The notes below the pieces were generated by a model. It ran no database searches. It was not told the origin of the DNA and saw only the letters and a list, made by a program, of their open reading frames with translations. 64,000 bases of DNA from positions 2,852,001 to 2,916,000 of the forward strand of contig OW051492.1 of NCBI GenBank assembly GCA_932521035.1, read 5' to 3'. Of this stretch, positions 11,289 through 21,830 are shown piece after piece; the first letter of the stretch is position 1, and each line of letters begins with the position of its first letter. Made by a program: the position numbers and the translations under genes. Source of the DNA: Oscheius dolichura (lineage: Eukaryota > Nematoda > Chromadorea > Rhabditida > Rhabditidae).

Positions 11289-11528
11289 TCAAATTTCTAA
11301 CTCAGTGAAAGTAATGTCTTTGAACTTCATAATAAAATCAATCATTTCTTGTTTTCTCATAGTTTGGATTTCCCTAGATTTGAGGATGTATTTTCTCAAT
11401 TCATTTCCAATCATTGCAACTTTTCTACGAACTTCATCTCTTTTCATTTGTTTGAGACTTTCTTCACTTAAAGACTTCTGTTCACAAAAGTTTGTATTCT
11501 GATGAATAGCTTCAGTAATTTCTTTCAT
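11289..11528 (-). CDS. Unknown small basic protein of the TIR element (79 aa)
   Basis: The ORF starts at ATG 11528 and ends at 11289. It is a charged, probably all-helical protein; residues about 30-75 match the N-terminal domain of the adjacent 262-aa ORF in layout (basic helix, short spacer, then MxxFIxKF). The helix-helix layout recalls SAP-like DNA-binding domains, but I cannot confirm this. It reads in the same direction as the 11187 ORF, so the two may be a duplicated module. Confidence 0.55.
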   Translation of the reverse strand: MKEITEAIHQNTNFCEQKSLSEESLKQMKRDEVRRKVAMIGNELRKYILKSREIQTMRKQEMIDFIMKFKDITFTELEI

Positions 11529-11572
11529 TTATAAATACAATAATTTTTTATAAATAAATTACTTTTTCAAAA

Positions 11573-12476
11573 ATGTCCAAAGGATTGGTAGAAATCTATG
11601 ATCCCAAGAAAAGGAATGAGATAGTTCAAGGTTTTCTAAAAAATAGGAAGGAACACAAGTTCAAGAATTCACAAGAACGCAGTAATCTAGAGAATGTAGA
11701 AGATCATCGTATAGAAGTATTCAAACCCATACTAGAATCAAATAAGAAATTACAGGAAGAAATTATTGATGAAAAGAATAAGATAGTTCAAACTCTTAAT
11801 TCATTTAGGGATTCTCCAAGGATTCACCCGAATTTGCAAGGAATTCAAAGTTCACCACGGATTCTACCACCTACTGGAGCCCCTAATAAACAAATCCAAT
11901 CTAGTAGTCCAAAACCAAAAGAATCTCCATCAATCAAAGTTTCCAACTTAATTGCTACTTACTTACAAGATCCTAGAGATAAAAGTAATACAGGATATTC
12001 AATAAGGTATTCCTCCGAAGGAGGTTTACGAAGGTTATACTATTGGAAATAAAGAAGTAAGCTTTGATGATAATACGATGGAAATCAATAATTCTGTTTA
12101 CATCGCAACTCCTGGTCTTATGGAATTATTAACGAAGAAATCTCCAGATATTAGTAAAATTAAGAATGATGATACTCAAAATTATCGAGAAATCTTACTT
12201 TGTTCAGATGCACTGTATCAAAAGTTTGATAAAAGTAGTAAAAGATATAATGCAGATGCTAGTGATAAATGGAAATTCATTAAAGAGAATTATTTTGTTT
12301 ACAAAGAAAAATCTTCTCAGCAAACTAAGCAAGGAAGTTCTCAATTTACGTTAGGAAGCTCTAAGCTTACGCAAAGTCCAGCTACTGTAAGTAGTGTGGC
12401 AAAAATAGTAAAGGATTATAGGACTAGATCTCTTTTGATTTCAAATTTTTGGTTTCTGAATTATGTTATTTTCTGA
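11573..12476 (+). pseudogene. Element protein split by a frameshift near 12035
   Basis: Two open frames follow each other. The first (11573-12052, 159 aa) is charged and coiled-coil-like with a Pro/Ser-rich middle, ending in SNLIATYLQDP. The second, in another frame, covers about 12035-12476 and carries VYIATPGLMELLTKKSPD followed by YREILLCSDALYQ. From memory, that combination is typical of a family of transposon-associated proteins in animal genomes (I recall the label DUF8207; not verified). The first frame ends just where the second becomes readable, so one gene appears broken by a small indel, unless there is programmed frameshifting. The function of the family is not known to me. Confidence 0.55.
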
Positions 12477-13124
12477 ACCTCTACCCTTCTTAACATAAGC
12501 TCTGGGAACATTTGAAAAATCTTCTGATACACCGATTCTTTTAAACTTATCACTAAGGAGTGTATCATCTTTTTCAATATCATTAAGGAAATTCAAACAT
12601 TCCTGGTTTGTTAATGTTTTGTTATTCTTCAAAGTTAGCGATAAATCGATGGAAGGTAATTCTACCTTCTCTTCTTTCTGTTTTTCATTATACTTTTTGA
12701 GTAGTTCATTGTGTTCATCTCTTTCTTTTTGATAAAGTTGTTGCTGTTTTTCCAACATCATTGATTTTTTCTTATTCGAAATTCCTAAGCAATTGATTAT
12801 TATGCTTTTGCATTCACTTTTACATTCTGCTGTCAAGTGTTTAGTAAAAGCATAGTTATAACTATATTTATCATTTTGAGTTAACTTCGATTCATCAATG
12901 GTGGCAATCATTTTTTCTAAAGCATCCAGATAATTTTGAGCTGTTTCTCTAGTGTATTCATTTTTAGTATACTCCAGTATTTCTGAAAAATTCAACTCTT
13001 TGTTACCATCAATTTTTTGAATGTCTTCTACAAAGGTTTGTAACTTCAATTGACTGCAATTCATTGTAGAATCAAAGATTCCTAGATCCAAAGGATTGTA
13101 TTTATCATGAAAAGAAATTCCCAA
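12441..13124 (-). CDS. Unknown coiled-coil protein of the TIR element (227 aa)
   Basis: The ORF starts at ATG 13124 and ends at 12441, overlapping the tail of the convergent plus-strand frame by about 35 bp. It is Lys/Glu-rich; residues about 120-150 form a strongly charged likely coiled coil (QLYQKERDEHNELLKKYNEK), and a cluster of three Cys sits near residues 95-110. It has no signal peptide or membrane span. Base composition matches the other ORFs in the element and differs from the host genes. No family was recognised. Confidence 0.55.
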   Translation of the reverse strand: MGISFHDKYNPLDLGIFDSTMNCSQLKLQTFVEDIQKIDGNKELNFSEILEYTKNEYTRETAQNYLDALEKMIATIDESKLTQNDKYSYNYAFTKHLTAECKSECKSIIINCLGISNKKKSMMLEKQQQLYQKERDEHNELLKKYNEKQKEEKVELPSIDLSLTLKNNKTLTNQECLNFLNDIEKDDTLLSDKFKRIGVSEDFSNVPRAYVKKGRGSENNIIQKPKI

Positions 13125-13242
13125 TATTTTTATACTTTCTTAAATCAATTATAATCCATTAGTATCCATTATAATCTATTAGTCTCAAATACATTCCATT
13201 TGAATCCATTGAGATATTTTTGATAATATAAATTCAAAGAAA

Positions 13243-13497
13243 ATGAGTAATAGAAAAATATATGATGCTTGGAATGAATACAAAAACAAAAATGTGTATA
13301 TCAAGAAAACGAAATTCTGCAGAGAAATTGGTTGTAGTGTAGATTATTTGAATAAAACTATTAGAAAATTCTCAAGTGAATCCCAGAAGCTCCAGAAAGT
13401 TATAAAAACAGATACTAATAAAAAACTTTTAAAAATAATTTTCCATCAAAAAAGTAAGAATTTACATAAACATGAGGTAGGTACTTGTGCTTTTTAA
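13243..13497 (+). CDS. Unknown 84-aa protein, possible helix-turn-helix
   Basis: A short ORF with ATG 13243. Residues about 5-45 (IYDAWNEYKNKN...FCREIGCSVDYLNKTIRKF) have the spacing of a helix-turn-helix, with the turn at REIGCS. It would suit a small regulator of the element, but this is inference from pattern only. It could also be a truncated protein, as the C-terminus is basic and low in complexity. Confidence 0.45.
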   Translation: MSNRKIYDAWNEYKNKNVYIKKTKFCREIGCSVDYLNKTIRKFSSESQKLQKVIKTDTNKKLLKIIFHQKSKNLHKHEVGTCAF

Positions 13498-13685
13498 GTT
13501 ATAAATTCAGTTGTGTTTAAATTCATGATTAAAAAGTTTTTTGCACTGTTTCGATTTATTGCATTCGGATGAAATTTCAAAAAACTTTCCATTTTAAAAG
13601 CTATCTTCTTTTTTAGTGTTTGAAAAATTATTAATTATGGATTTTTTCAGGTTATCGAATTTCTTTCATCAAATCTGTTATCAAA

Positions 13686-14933
13686 ATGAAGTCGGTATGT
13701 TTTGTTTATGTTTTATCTTACTAGTCAATAATCTTATTTTCAGTATATTGTTGTTCAAGCGAACGATCGAGTTGTCAAAGTCACTGCTGATGATGATGGA
13801 ACCGTTAGCAAAGAGACTCTTCGTTCTGCTTTCCAACTTGAAGCTGATGTACCGATTGGTCTATTCAGGGACGGCATAGCTTTAAAGTAAGTTTTTGAAG
13901 GTTTTGTTAAGATACTACGATTTTCCGTTAGCAATTTTAAATAAAATTTTGAACAAACTTTTAATGTAAAATTTTAGATGTGATGAGAATTTATTCGAGT
14001 TGGAAAATAATTGGACCGGACAGGAGTTCGAGTTACAATGGAAAGAAGCCCGACGATCGCGGCCAGCCACATCGATGTCTGTGGAATTCGAAAAAATAAG
14101 TATGATATATTTCTAATAAATGCTTGAAAACAATAATTTAGGAACCCAGAAAATAATCAATGAATGGGAGGACCGAGTCTTCATGGTGTCTGGCGATGGT
14201 CTACAAGGCACTGGAATCTTAATATCGCATCAACAAATTTTAACCGCTGCACATCTCCGCTTCAAGATCGACAAGTCTTATACCGTCCGAGGAACAAATG
14301 ATCGTTCCTTCTGTGTCAAATGCGAATTTATTTCGAAAAAATATGATTTCGCTGTGCTGAAGTCGTCGGATTTGCCTGAATGCGGAACGCCAATCGATCA
14401 ACTTCGACGAGGATACAAATATGTGACTATGGTATGACTTTATTTTTGAGTTTATAAAATTTGCAGAAAATCTCTTTTTTTAAATATTATTAACTATTTT
14501 TTTAGGGGTATCCCAATGGCATTGTGAGTTCAAAACCGTCTGTTGCAAAAGGGATTATGGAAGGAATGATGGACGATCAAATTCACATAAGTAAGAATGA
14601 TTATGCTTCATTTATTGATTATCATTATTTTTAATAATTCATCATGATAAAACAAATTTTTCAGTTGGAGTTCCTGGATCAAGACGTGGTTATTCTGGAG
14701 CGCCGATTATTGACACTTCTGGATGTTTGACGGGGATTTTGCTCGGTGGTACACCCGGTGTGCATATTGACACAACGATTCGTGAATGTCTGGAATCGTC
14801 ATCGGTGGAACAGAAATATGCTCGAATTTTGGGAATCTCTATCGTCCACGCCATCCACAGTCAAGGTTTGGTTTAATTGATTTTAAATAAAATTTATTTT
14901 AATTTTTTAGGATGTTCGGACAAGGAAAGTTAA
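13686..14933 (+). CDS. Trypsin-like serine protease, 7 exons, inside the TIR element
   Basis: Exons: 13686-13694, 13744-13886, 13978-14099, 14142-14431, 14506-14590, 14665-14865, 14911-14933. All junctions are GT-AG and in phase, giving 290 aa. Residues about 1-75 form a beta-rich N-terminal domain of unknown type. The protease domain follows with the full catalytic set: His in ILTAAHL, Asp in KKYDFAVLK, Ser in RRGYSGAPI. There is no signal peptide, so it is probably intracellular, unlike digestive trypsins. A polyadenylation-like AATAAA is near 15010. It is less AT-rich than the neighbouring ORFs and is the only multi-intron gene in the element, so it looks like captured host-type cargo (inference). 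It is apparently intact. Confidence 0.8.
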
Positions 14934-15030
14934 ATTAATCACAAGTTTTCATTGTTTATTGTTCAGGTGCTTGTATTTGCTTGTGTGTTATGTTAACGTT
15001 TAAGTTTAAATAAAATAATTATGCCTTTTC

Positions 15031-15163
15031 ATTTATAGAGCTTATTTTTTATCTTCAGAGATAATACCACTTTCAGCGGTTCCAAAGAGAGACTACCACT
15101 TTCTTTCTAAAATCGCCATTCTTGATATTTCTAAAAGTGTGAAAAATGACACATTTTTGAGTA
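15031..15163 (-). repeat. Right terminal inverted repeat (part matching 10039-10170)
   Basis: The inverted counterpart of 10039-10170. It continues without interruption into TTTAAGTATGAAAATAG at 15164, so it shows the target sequence before the Helitron inserted in the left arm. The outer end is not identifiable. Confidence 0.85.
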
Positions 15164-15580
15164 TTTAAGTATGAAAATAGAAAATTTAAAAATAAAATCG
15201 CCATCCCAACAAAAATTGGTTGAAAATGTACAAAAATTATTGAAAATGAGCACTTTTTAAGACTTTTAAAATTCACTCATTTCATATTTTTTTCAAAAAA
15301 GGGTTGTAAATGAGGTGATTCTCTGTCATCAGAGAATGAAAGTGTGTTGAAATGACTGAAATGTCAAAAACGGTATTATAATCCCTCATTACTATACTAC
15401 TACTGCCTACCGCAGTAAAATTGTGCGCTACAGTACGCCCTGCCGATATCTTATGGGTGCAGCGGCGGCGCATTACATAAACTTGGATTTTTAGTTTTTA
15501 TCCATTTTTGATGCTATTTTCACATTTTCCAACGATTTTTAGTAATATATTTATTAGAAAATGTTACAATAAGTATCACG
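15164..15580. other. Probable outer part of the right TIR, then intergenic
   Basis: AT-rich sequence that should be the rest of the right arm, followed at about 15400 by more GC-rich DNA (CTACCGCAGTAAAATTGTGC). The transition may mark the element end. No gene is seen. Confidence 0.4.
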
Positions 15581-15589
15581 AAAGCGAAG

Positions 15590-16025
15590 TAGACGTTTCT
15601 TGGGCAAGCTGCAGTCTTCTAACCGTCTTCGTTCGATTCTGAAAACAAAGTAACCAAATAATGATTTTTAACAAAAAAAAAACAAAATAAACTGACCTGA
15701 AAAATAATCCACATCGTTCTCCGAGTCGAAGACAAGCTTATCCTAAAAAGGAAATATTAGAAAACACCAGGAGAAACAAAAACAGCAGAAAATTACAAGT
15801 CCTGAACGTAAAAAAAAATTTGCGCAGAGCTTCGCCTCTATTTTGGGCAATTCAACATGGAAAAGCACAACAGAAGCCATAAAACAGCTTTATAATAATA
15901 TATAAAATATCTAAACAAAAGGATAGCCATTGAAAACAAACTTACTTGAAGTTTCGTCTAATATCCCGTGAGGAGCTCCAGCTGCTCAATCCGCTTCTTC
16001 TTTTTCTTCCTTGCACATCTAAAAA
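15590..16025 (-). other. Possible minus-strand exons of an unknown gene
   Basis: On the minus strand three short segments are flanked by acceptor- and donor-like sites: about 16020-15949, about 15745-15702 and about 15639-15580. They can be read in phase, with a very basic start (RKRRSGLSSW) and Ser/Thr-rich end. There is no ATG-bearing first exon and no family match. It could equally be non-coding. Confidence 0.25.
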
Positions 16026-16029
16026 TAAT

Positions 16030-16690
16030 GTATTATCAATTAGAAATAATGGGAAACAACATAGAAAAGATAAAACAACAAGAGAAAGCAATACAACAAA
16101 CAATGAAAATGAAATAATGATGAAAAGCGCTAGCGACTTGCAATATGCTAATTGGGCTAATTTTTTTCAATTTTCTTTTTGTTACAATTTTAATATGTTG
16201 CTAACATGCTAGGCTATGTGTAAAAAATAAGTAGAAGCAAAAGCAATATGAAAATCAAAAGGAATTCATCAAATTCTATTTTACATTCGTTTCTTGCGTT
16301 GTTATTTATTTTTAGGCATTTGTATTGCATGCCACGTGTTCGGTGATACTGCAAAAGAAGCGCTATCGAATGTAGATAATTTAGCAACTAAAATAATATA
16401 GAGAAAACAAGTACAGGCAAAGAAATTTGTCGATGAAACGATTTTTTCAGAAAAAGAACGCTAACGAAAAATGCTGCCCGCGAAAATTGATAATCAACAA
16501 GATCAACAAAAAATTTTACTGCGGTAGGCTCCCTTTAAAAACAATTTTGTGTAGGTAAGAAACCTTTGAAGTCTCAGAAGGTCAGTTTCCGCGCCGCCGC
16601 CTTTTTCGCGTTCTCTTTTCTCCCCCGAGAAGGGTGTCAGTCGGACTTTCTCCAATCACTGCGCTACTTTTCATTCCACCGCTTTTCTCT
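16030..16690. other. Intergenic, AT-rich
   Basis: No supported gene. The 5' region of the collagen gene lies at the right end (pyrimidine-rich TTTTCTCTTCCCC before the start codon). Confidence 0.4.
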
Positions 16691-16697
16691 TCCCCTA

Positions 16698-18015
16698 ATG
16701 GGCCTCGACTTTCAACATGTGGGCTATGCGAGTATTATTGTCTCCCTTTCCCTCCTCTTTGGGCAATTATTCTATCTGCCGAATATTATAACTTCCACCG
16801 AGGACACCAGGGCAGCAATCTTGAGAAGCACCACTCTATTTAAGGTCAGAGAATACAAAATATTTTCATTTTTTTTCTGTAGGAAACAGATCGCCGTATA
16901 ACCGAAACTCTTCGCCGTGTTCCCCGCTCGGCGATGTGCGCTCCCGGAGCTCCTGGACCAAAAGGAGTGGATGGAAAAGACGGGCGGCAAGGTGACCCCG
17001 GGCGGAGGGGATCCGCTGGTATTGACGCCCGAACTATGTTGCTGGAAAAGGAAGAGAAATGTATCGTCTGTCCAACAGGTCCGACAGGACCTTTGGGACC
17101 TCCCGGTGATCGAGGAGAGCCTGGAGAGAAAGGACATAAGGGACCACCTGGACAACCAGCTAATGATGGAATTGACGGAGAAGTAGGACCTGAAGGAGAT
17201 ATTGGTCTACCTGGACAGCCAGGAGGCAACGGAGCTAAAGGATCCCCGGGTAAGAGTGCTCAAGGAGGAACCGGCGTTCCTGGTCCGAAAGGAGCAAAAG
17301 GGCCGGTTGGAAGGGCTGGAATACAAGGACCGCGTGGAAAGGTTCATAGAATTCATCAATTTCCTAGTACAAAGTTTTAGAGGAATTATATCTACGGCCC
17401 TCCAGGTCCTCCTGGACAGGATGGTCCAAATGGATTGGATGGTACTCCTGGTTCTATTGGAGAGCGAGGAGCTAAAGGGCCACAAGGAGAAAAAGGAGCC
17501 GATGTCAAGTTCTGTCCATGCCCCATTGAATTGGAGCTACTGGACAAGAGAAAAGGCCTTCCACATGGTCATTCATCTCCAGCAGCACCCCCTGGAAGCA
17601 GAAGCAGCACAAAGATGACGACAACTACAAGAGCTACCACTACAACTGAAGCAACAACCACGGAAGGGGTACAAACCGATCAATGGACAGCGGAGACTAC
17701 CACGGAGGAGGCAATGCCCAGCACTACCACAACGGAGAGAACAACAACGGAAATGTTCCCAATTGGACCACCGGCAAGTAGAGAAGAAGAGTAGGTTACA
17801 CTACATCTTTATTACTAATGATTTTATCCAGAAGACCGGATATTCAACAGCCAGAGGTCTTGGCAAATGATGACGGAGAGAAAATAGACATGCCACAGGA
17901 ATTCGGGCATGGTGAGGAACAATCAATCCAGGAGGACTACATGGAAGAAGAAGAGCCAACCACAACTCGGAGAAGATTCATCTATGTGACTAAAAGACCG
18001 AGGAAATACTACTAG
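16698..18015 (+). CDS. Cuticle-type collagen (399 aa)
   Basis: Exons 16698-16844, 16883-17341, 17381-17790 and 17832-18015 join in phase. The start at 16698 gives the usual nematode layout: a short N-terminus with one hydrophobic anchor (residues about 9-31, ASIIVSLSLLFGQLFYLPNI), a dibasic RRVPR site near residue 60 for subtilisin-type cleavage, then interrupted Gly-X-Y blocks. Two cysteine pairs (CIVC and CPC) flank the triple-helical blocks and would form interchain disulphides. The C-terminal third is unusual: a Thr-rich stretch of about 60 residues, then an acidic tail ending RPRKYY. The product would be a secreted or membrane-tethered extracellular matrix collagen. A polyadenylation-like AATAAA is near 18055. 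Confidence 0.9.
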
Positions 18016-18069
18016 ATTTCGGCCACTTTATTAATGTCAACTTCCCCTACATCCAATAAATTATGAAAC

Positions 18070-18800
18070 AAGCTTGTTATTCTTTTTTACCGTAATCCAA
18101 ACAGCCCACTTTGTTTACTTCCGTATTATTTTCCCCGTGTCCAGTCTAACTTGGTAGTTGCCATGCCCCTTGTGACAGAAACCGACTCTCTCAGAATAGA
18201 AGTTCACGAGGGACATAACTGAAACGAATGGATCACAAGAACTTACGATCATTGCAGGGGGCATTATCCTGGCTAATATCTGGAAATTGGGACCTTGATT
18301 GATTAAAAAGCTTCAAATCCCCTCCAAGGGTCAGGTTGAAAAGTTTCCGCCCTAGTCCAAGACGTCTATAGCCTTTGTTATTTCATCAACATAATGTTTT
18401 CCGGGTTCAATAGAATAGTGACGGATGTCATAAGAAGGAAACAAGTCAGAAAAGAAGGAAGAAGGGGGCTTATCGGCTCAAACAGGGGCTGATAGGCATG
18501 CCGCAATAATTTCTATATTGGCTTCGAAGTCACGTTTTTGCCAAGAACAGAAACCATCAATACAATCTCAAAGAGAACTTCTACATCTATTTGCAGCGGG
18601 CCCTCAGCTCCAAATTCCAAGAACTTCCATTCCCAGCCCGTGCCACAAAAAGTTTCCGCCTAGACATAACTCCAGCAGAATGTGTTTTATGGCCATCAAT
18701 CTTCTGATTCTTAGAAGAACAAAAATACGGGAAACTACTACCGGTACGAGGTCCACTTCCGTTGACATATTGCTACCTATTAAATTCCCCCACGATCGGG
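18070..18800. other. Intergenic with possible gene remnants
   Basis: On the minus strand, reading about 18285-18115, a segment with a splice-like GTAAGT can be read as ...FYSERVGFCHKGHGNY and ends in a stop. On the plus strand, 18546-18705 holds an open frame without ATG (ENFYIYLQRALSSKFQELPF) ending in TGA. Both look protein-like but are incomplete; they may be decayed genes. Confidence 0.3.
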
Positions 18801-18809
18801 ATCATTTCA

Positions 18810-19946
18810 ATGGCGACGTTCGCCGAGTGCTACAAGATATTCGAGCCGATTCGGCATGCCATTGGAATATTCCTAAACTGCCTGCTTATTTATTGTGTCC
18901 TGAGGAAGTCAACCCAAAACATCGCCAGATACAGCTTCCTCCTGTTGAACTGTGCCCTCTCCGACCTTCTGACTTGTCTATTTTCCCTCTACGTCGAACC
19001 ACGCCTAATCCGCTACTTGGATGGCGCTTATTACATCTGCTATGGATTCTGCAAGTATACAGGCTATCGGAGCTGCATGGTTGGGTACTACTTGTCGTTT
19101 TTTATCTTCTAAAGATCGTTTTCTATAGATACGCCAGCATTATAATGTTCTTTGGCCACTTGAACACCTCCCAATTGGCTTCCTTCATTTATCGATGGTA
19201 TATCCTGCATTACACGCCTCCTTCAAAGGCCCGGATCCTCGTTTTGATCTGGATACTGGCCATGCCGAATATTGTACTCTTCTCCTTCTGTTCGGTGAGC
19301 TTTCAGCGTTCCGTTGACCTTAAATAAGGAAGAAAGAACGGCTGAGAATTCCCACGCTTTCGAAATTGAACATACTCTACACAGCCTCGATAACTTTTAC
19401 AATTTACAGCTCCCCCTCGTGTTCAATAACTGGTCGCATGACTACAGAGAAATGGTCTTGAAGTTCCATCCAGAAGAAGCCGGGGCCTATATTGCCACCT
19501 TCGGTATCCCCGAGGCCTACACCGATCTCAACGGCTCCTTGCCCACTTTCTGGCTCCTCTACTCCGTCATCCCCATCATATTTATTGTCTTCTTTATCCG
19601 TTGGAGGATTCTAGCCTTCCTCAAGAAGCAAACAGTCATCAGTGAGCCGAACAAAAGGATGCACCGGGCTCTTCTGCGCGCTCTGACCTGCCAAGCCTTC
19701 CTCCCCCTGTTATATCTTTTCAGTACGTTAGTAAGAAACTTGGGCGCTATAAAAGAGTTTCCCCTGCGCATAGACACCGTCTTCTATGAATTCGCTCTGT
19801 TCTTTTTCTGTGGTTTTGTACCAATCATCGCTCCTGTCTGCTCCTTGTACTTTGTGGCCCCTTACAGACGATTCCTGATCTCATTAATTGTTAAGAATAA
19901 GTCAGAAAATGCTACCATCGTTGTCAGTACTACTAATACTCAATAA
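18810..19946 (+). CDS. srd-like seven-transmembrane chemoreceptor 1 (325 aa)
   Basis: Exons 18810-19084, 19129-19294 and 19410-19946 (275, 166 and 537 nt) are in phase. The start ATG 18810 was chosen because it matches the ATG of the next paralog. Seven hydrophobic segments are visible. Signatures include the N-terminal IGIFLNCLLIYCVLRKS, LLLNCALSDLLTCLFSLYVEPR in TM2, and FVPIIAPVCSLYFVAPYRRF at the end of TM7, which fits the nematode Str/Srd class of chemosensory GPCRs (family assignment from memory). It would act in the cilia of sensory neurons. It is one of four paralogs here and the first of a tandem pair. Confidence 0.88.
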
Positions 19947-19999
19947 ACTTCTCCTTCCTTTATTTTATGATGTCCTAATTCGATCGGAAGACACAATTT

Positions 20000-20220
20000 A
20001 ACAAGCTGGGCTCTGAAAACACCGTTTACTCGCTGTAATAGACAAAACAGACGGAGTATTTAAAGCTGCCTCTTGTCACCGGGTCAAAATGTGTTTTCTT
20101 TCCACGCGGCTTCCGATTAATAATAAAAATATGGGAGAAAACGTTTCTATTCCGGTGTTACGCCACTTCCGTTGACATATTGCTGCCCATTAAATTCCCC
20201 CCACGGCTACGATCATTTCA
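20000..20220. other. Duplicated upstream region of the receptor pair
   Basis: The segment ending CACTTCCGTTGACATATTGC...TAAATTCCCC before the second receptor repeats the segment before the first (about 18755-18809), so the duplication included the promoter-proximal DNA. Confidence 0.6.
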
Positions 20221-21309
20221 ATGGTCACGTTCGCCGAGTTCTACAAGATATTCGAGCCGATTCGGCATGCCATTGGAATATTCCTAAACTGCCTGCTTAT
20301 TTATTGTGTCCTGAGGAAGTCAACCCAAAACATCGCCCGATACAGCTTCCTCCTGCTGAATTGCGCCCTCTCTGACCTTCTGACCTGTCTATTTTCCCTA
20401 TTTGTGGAGCCACGCCTAATCCGTTACCTAAACGGAGCCTATTACATCTGTTATGGTCTCTGCAAGTTTACAGGCTATCGGAGCTGCATGCTTGGGTAAC
20501 CCTTTTCATTATTTTTCTTCCCCATGGTCGATTTATTTAGATACGCCAGTATTCTAATGCTCTATGGCTGTTTGAACACCTCCCAATTGGCTTCCTTCAT
20601 CTACCGCTGGTATATCCTCCATTATACGCCTCCTTCAAAGGCGCGGATCCTCGTTTTGATCTGGGTACTGGCCATGCCGAATATTGTACTCTTCTCCTTC
20701 TGTTCGGTGAGTTTTTACTTCTTCAAATCGCTATATTCCTGGTTTGCGAGGAGGGATACTGTAGAAGTTTTAAACCTGGTTCTAATAAACCTCCACAGTC
20801 TCGTTTTGCAGCTCCCTCTCGTGTTCAATAACTGGGCTGAAGACTACCGAGAAATGGTACTGAAATTCTATCCAGAAGAAGCGGACTCCTCAATTGCCAC
20901 TTTCGGAGTCCCGGAAGCCTACACCGACCTCAAAGGCTCCCTTCCCACCTTCTGGTACCTCTACTCCGTCGTCCCCATCATATTTATTGTCTTCTTTATC
21001 CGTTGGAGGATTCTAGCTTTCCTCAAGAAGCAGACAGTCATCAGTGAGCCGAACAAAAAGATGCATATTGCCCTCCTGCGCGCCTTGACCATCCAAGCGT
21101 TCCTTCCTCTGTTATATCTTTTCAGTACGATTTTGAGAAATCTCGGAAATGAATTCGGAATGTTCTTTTACGCTGGATTCGTTCCAATCATTTCGCCACT
21201 CTGTTCCCTGTATTTTGTTGTTCCTTACAGGCGATTTCTGATCTCGTTAGTTGTTAAGAACAAACAGGAAAATCCTACAATCGTTGTTAGTACTACTAAT
21301 ACTCAATAA
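20221..21309 (+). CDS. srd-like seven-transmembrane chemoreceptor 2 (312 aa)
   Basis: Exons 20221-20495, 20541-20706 and 20812-21309 (275, 166 and 498 nt) have the same phases as receptor 1. It is closely similar to receptor 1 along its length (SFLLLNCALSDLLTCLFSLF, then PRLIRYLNGAYYICYGLCKF) and ends with the same VVSTTNTQ. It is 13 residues shorter: the loop before TM7 that holds KEFPLRIDTVFYEFA in receptor 1 is reduced to NEFG. It is a tandem duplicate, intact, and probably a chemosensory GPCR. Confidence 0.88.
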
Positions 21310-21329
21310 ATATACTATTCTGTCTTCAA

Positions 21330-21830
21330 AACAGCAGTTATGTCTCTCTCTGAATATCACTGGTACAGTAGTTGGCCGTGTACGAGCATGTCTCACGGTT
21401 CCTTGCTAGAAAGGCAGTTCTCAGGCGTCTAAAGTCCAGTGACATACAACTACTCCAATTTACATGGGTATATCTCTGCAGGAGGTTCTCTCTGTGAAAA
21501 TAACGTGGAAAAGTTCAAAACGAACAAATGGAACAAAACTCACTGGTGATTGAAATAGAACGTTTCGTTTCTTCTTTGTTGAGTTTTCCCCCGAGGAAAG
21601 GCCTGTTTTCTCTCTTTTTGGCAGCTATTTCGACGGTCACGACTCGCGAGCGGCAAACGGTATGTTTCAGAATTTCAGAATTTTGAAGCTCACTTTCCCT
21701 TGCTCTTTGTTCGATGACCAATAAGAAAGCCCAATACTATTTTTGAAAGAGTAATTACAAATATTCATATTTATTTTAAATAAAACCAGGGGGAATTTTT
21801 CGTCCACAAGTACATATTTTCTTCCGAACA
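21330..21830 (-). other. Possible minus-strand gene, uncertain
   Basis: An open frame at about 21721-21539 on the minus strand (ELQNSEILKHTVCRSRVVTV) ends at a good donor (ACCAGTGAGT) and can join a short exon near 21497 that ends in a stop. There is no ATG, and the family is unknown. Treat it as a candidate exon only. Confidence 0.3.

Larger units (their letters stand above)
10039..15163. mobile_element. TIR-bounded element with AT-rich ORFs and a protease gene
   Basis: The sequence at 10039-10170 is repeated, inverted and almost without mismatch, at 15031-15163. The inverted repeats enclose about 4.9 kb with six or seven ORFs on both strands, much more AT-rich than the flanks. The right arm may continue past 15163. 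The left arm is cut at 10039 by the Helitron pair, and its remainder should lie left of the window. No polymerase, integrase or recognisable transposase is present inside, so it is either non-autonomous or uses an unrecognised enzyme. The ORF types resemble those of large virus-like animal transposons (inference). Confidence 0.75.

Noticed and set aside
13140-13230. Repeated TCCATTA-like words looking like a short CRISPR-type array
   Set aside because: Units are irregular and AT-rich without spacers of constant length, and this is an animal genome.
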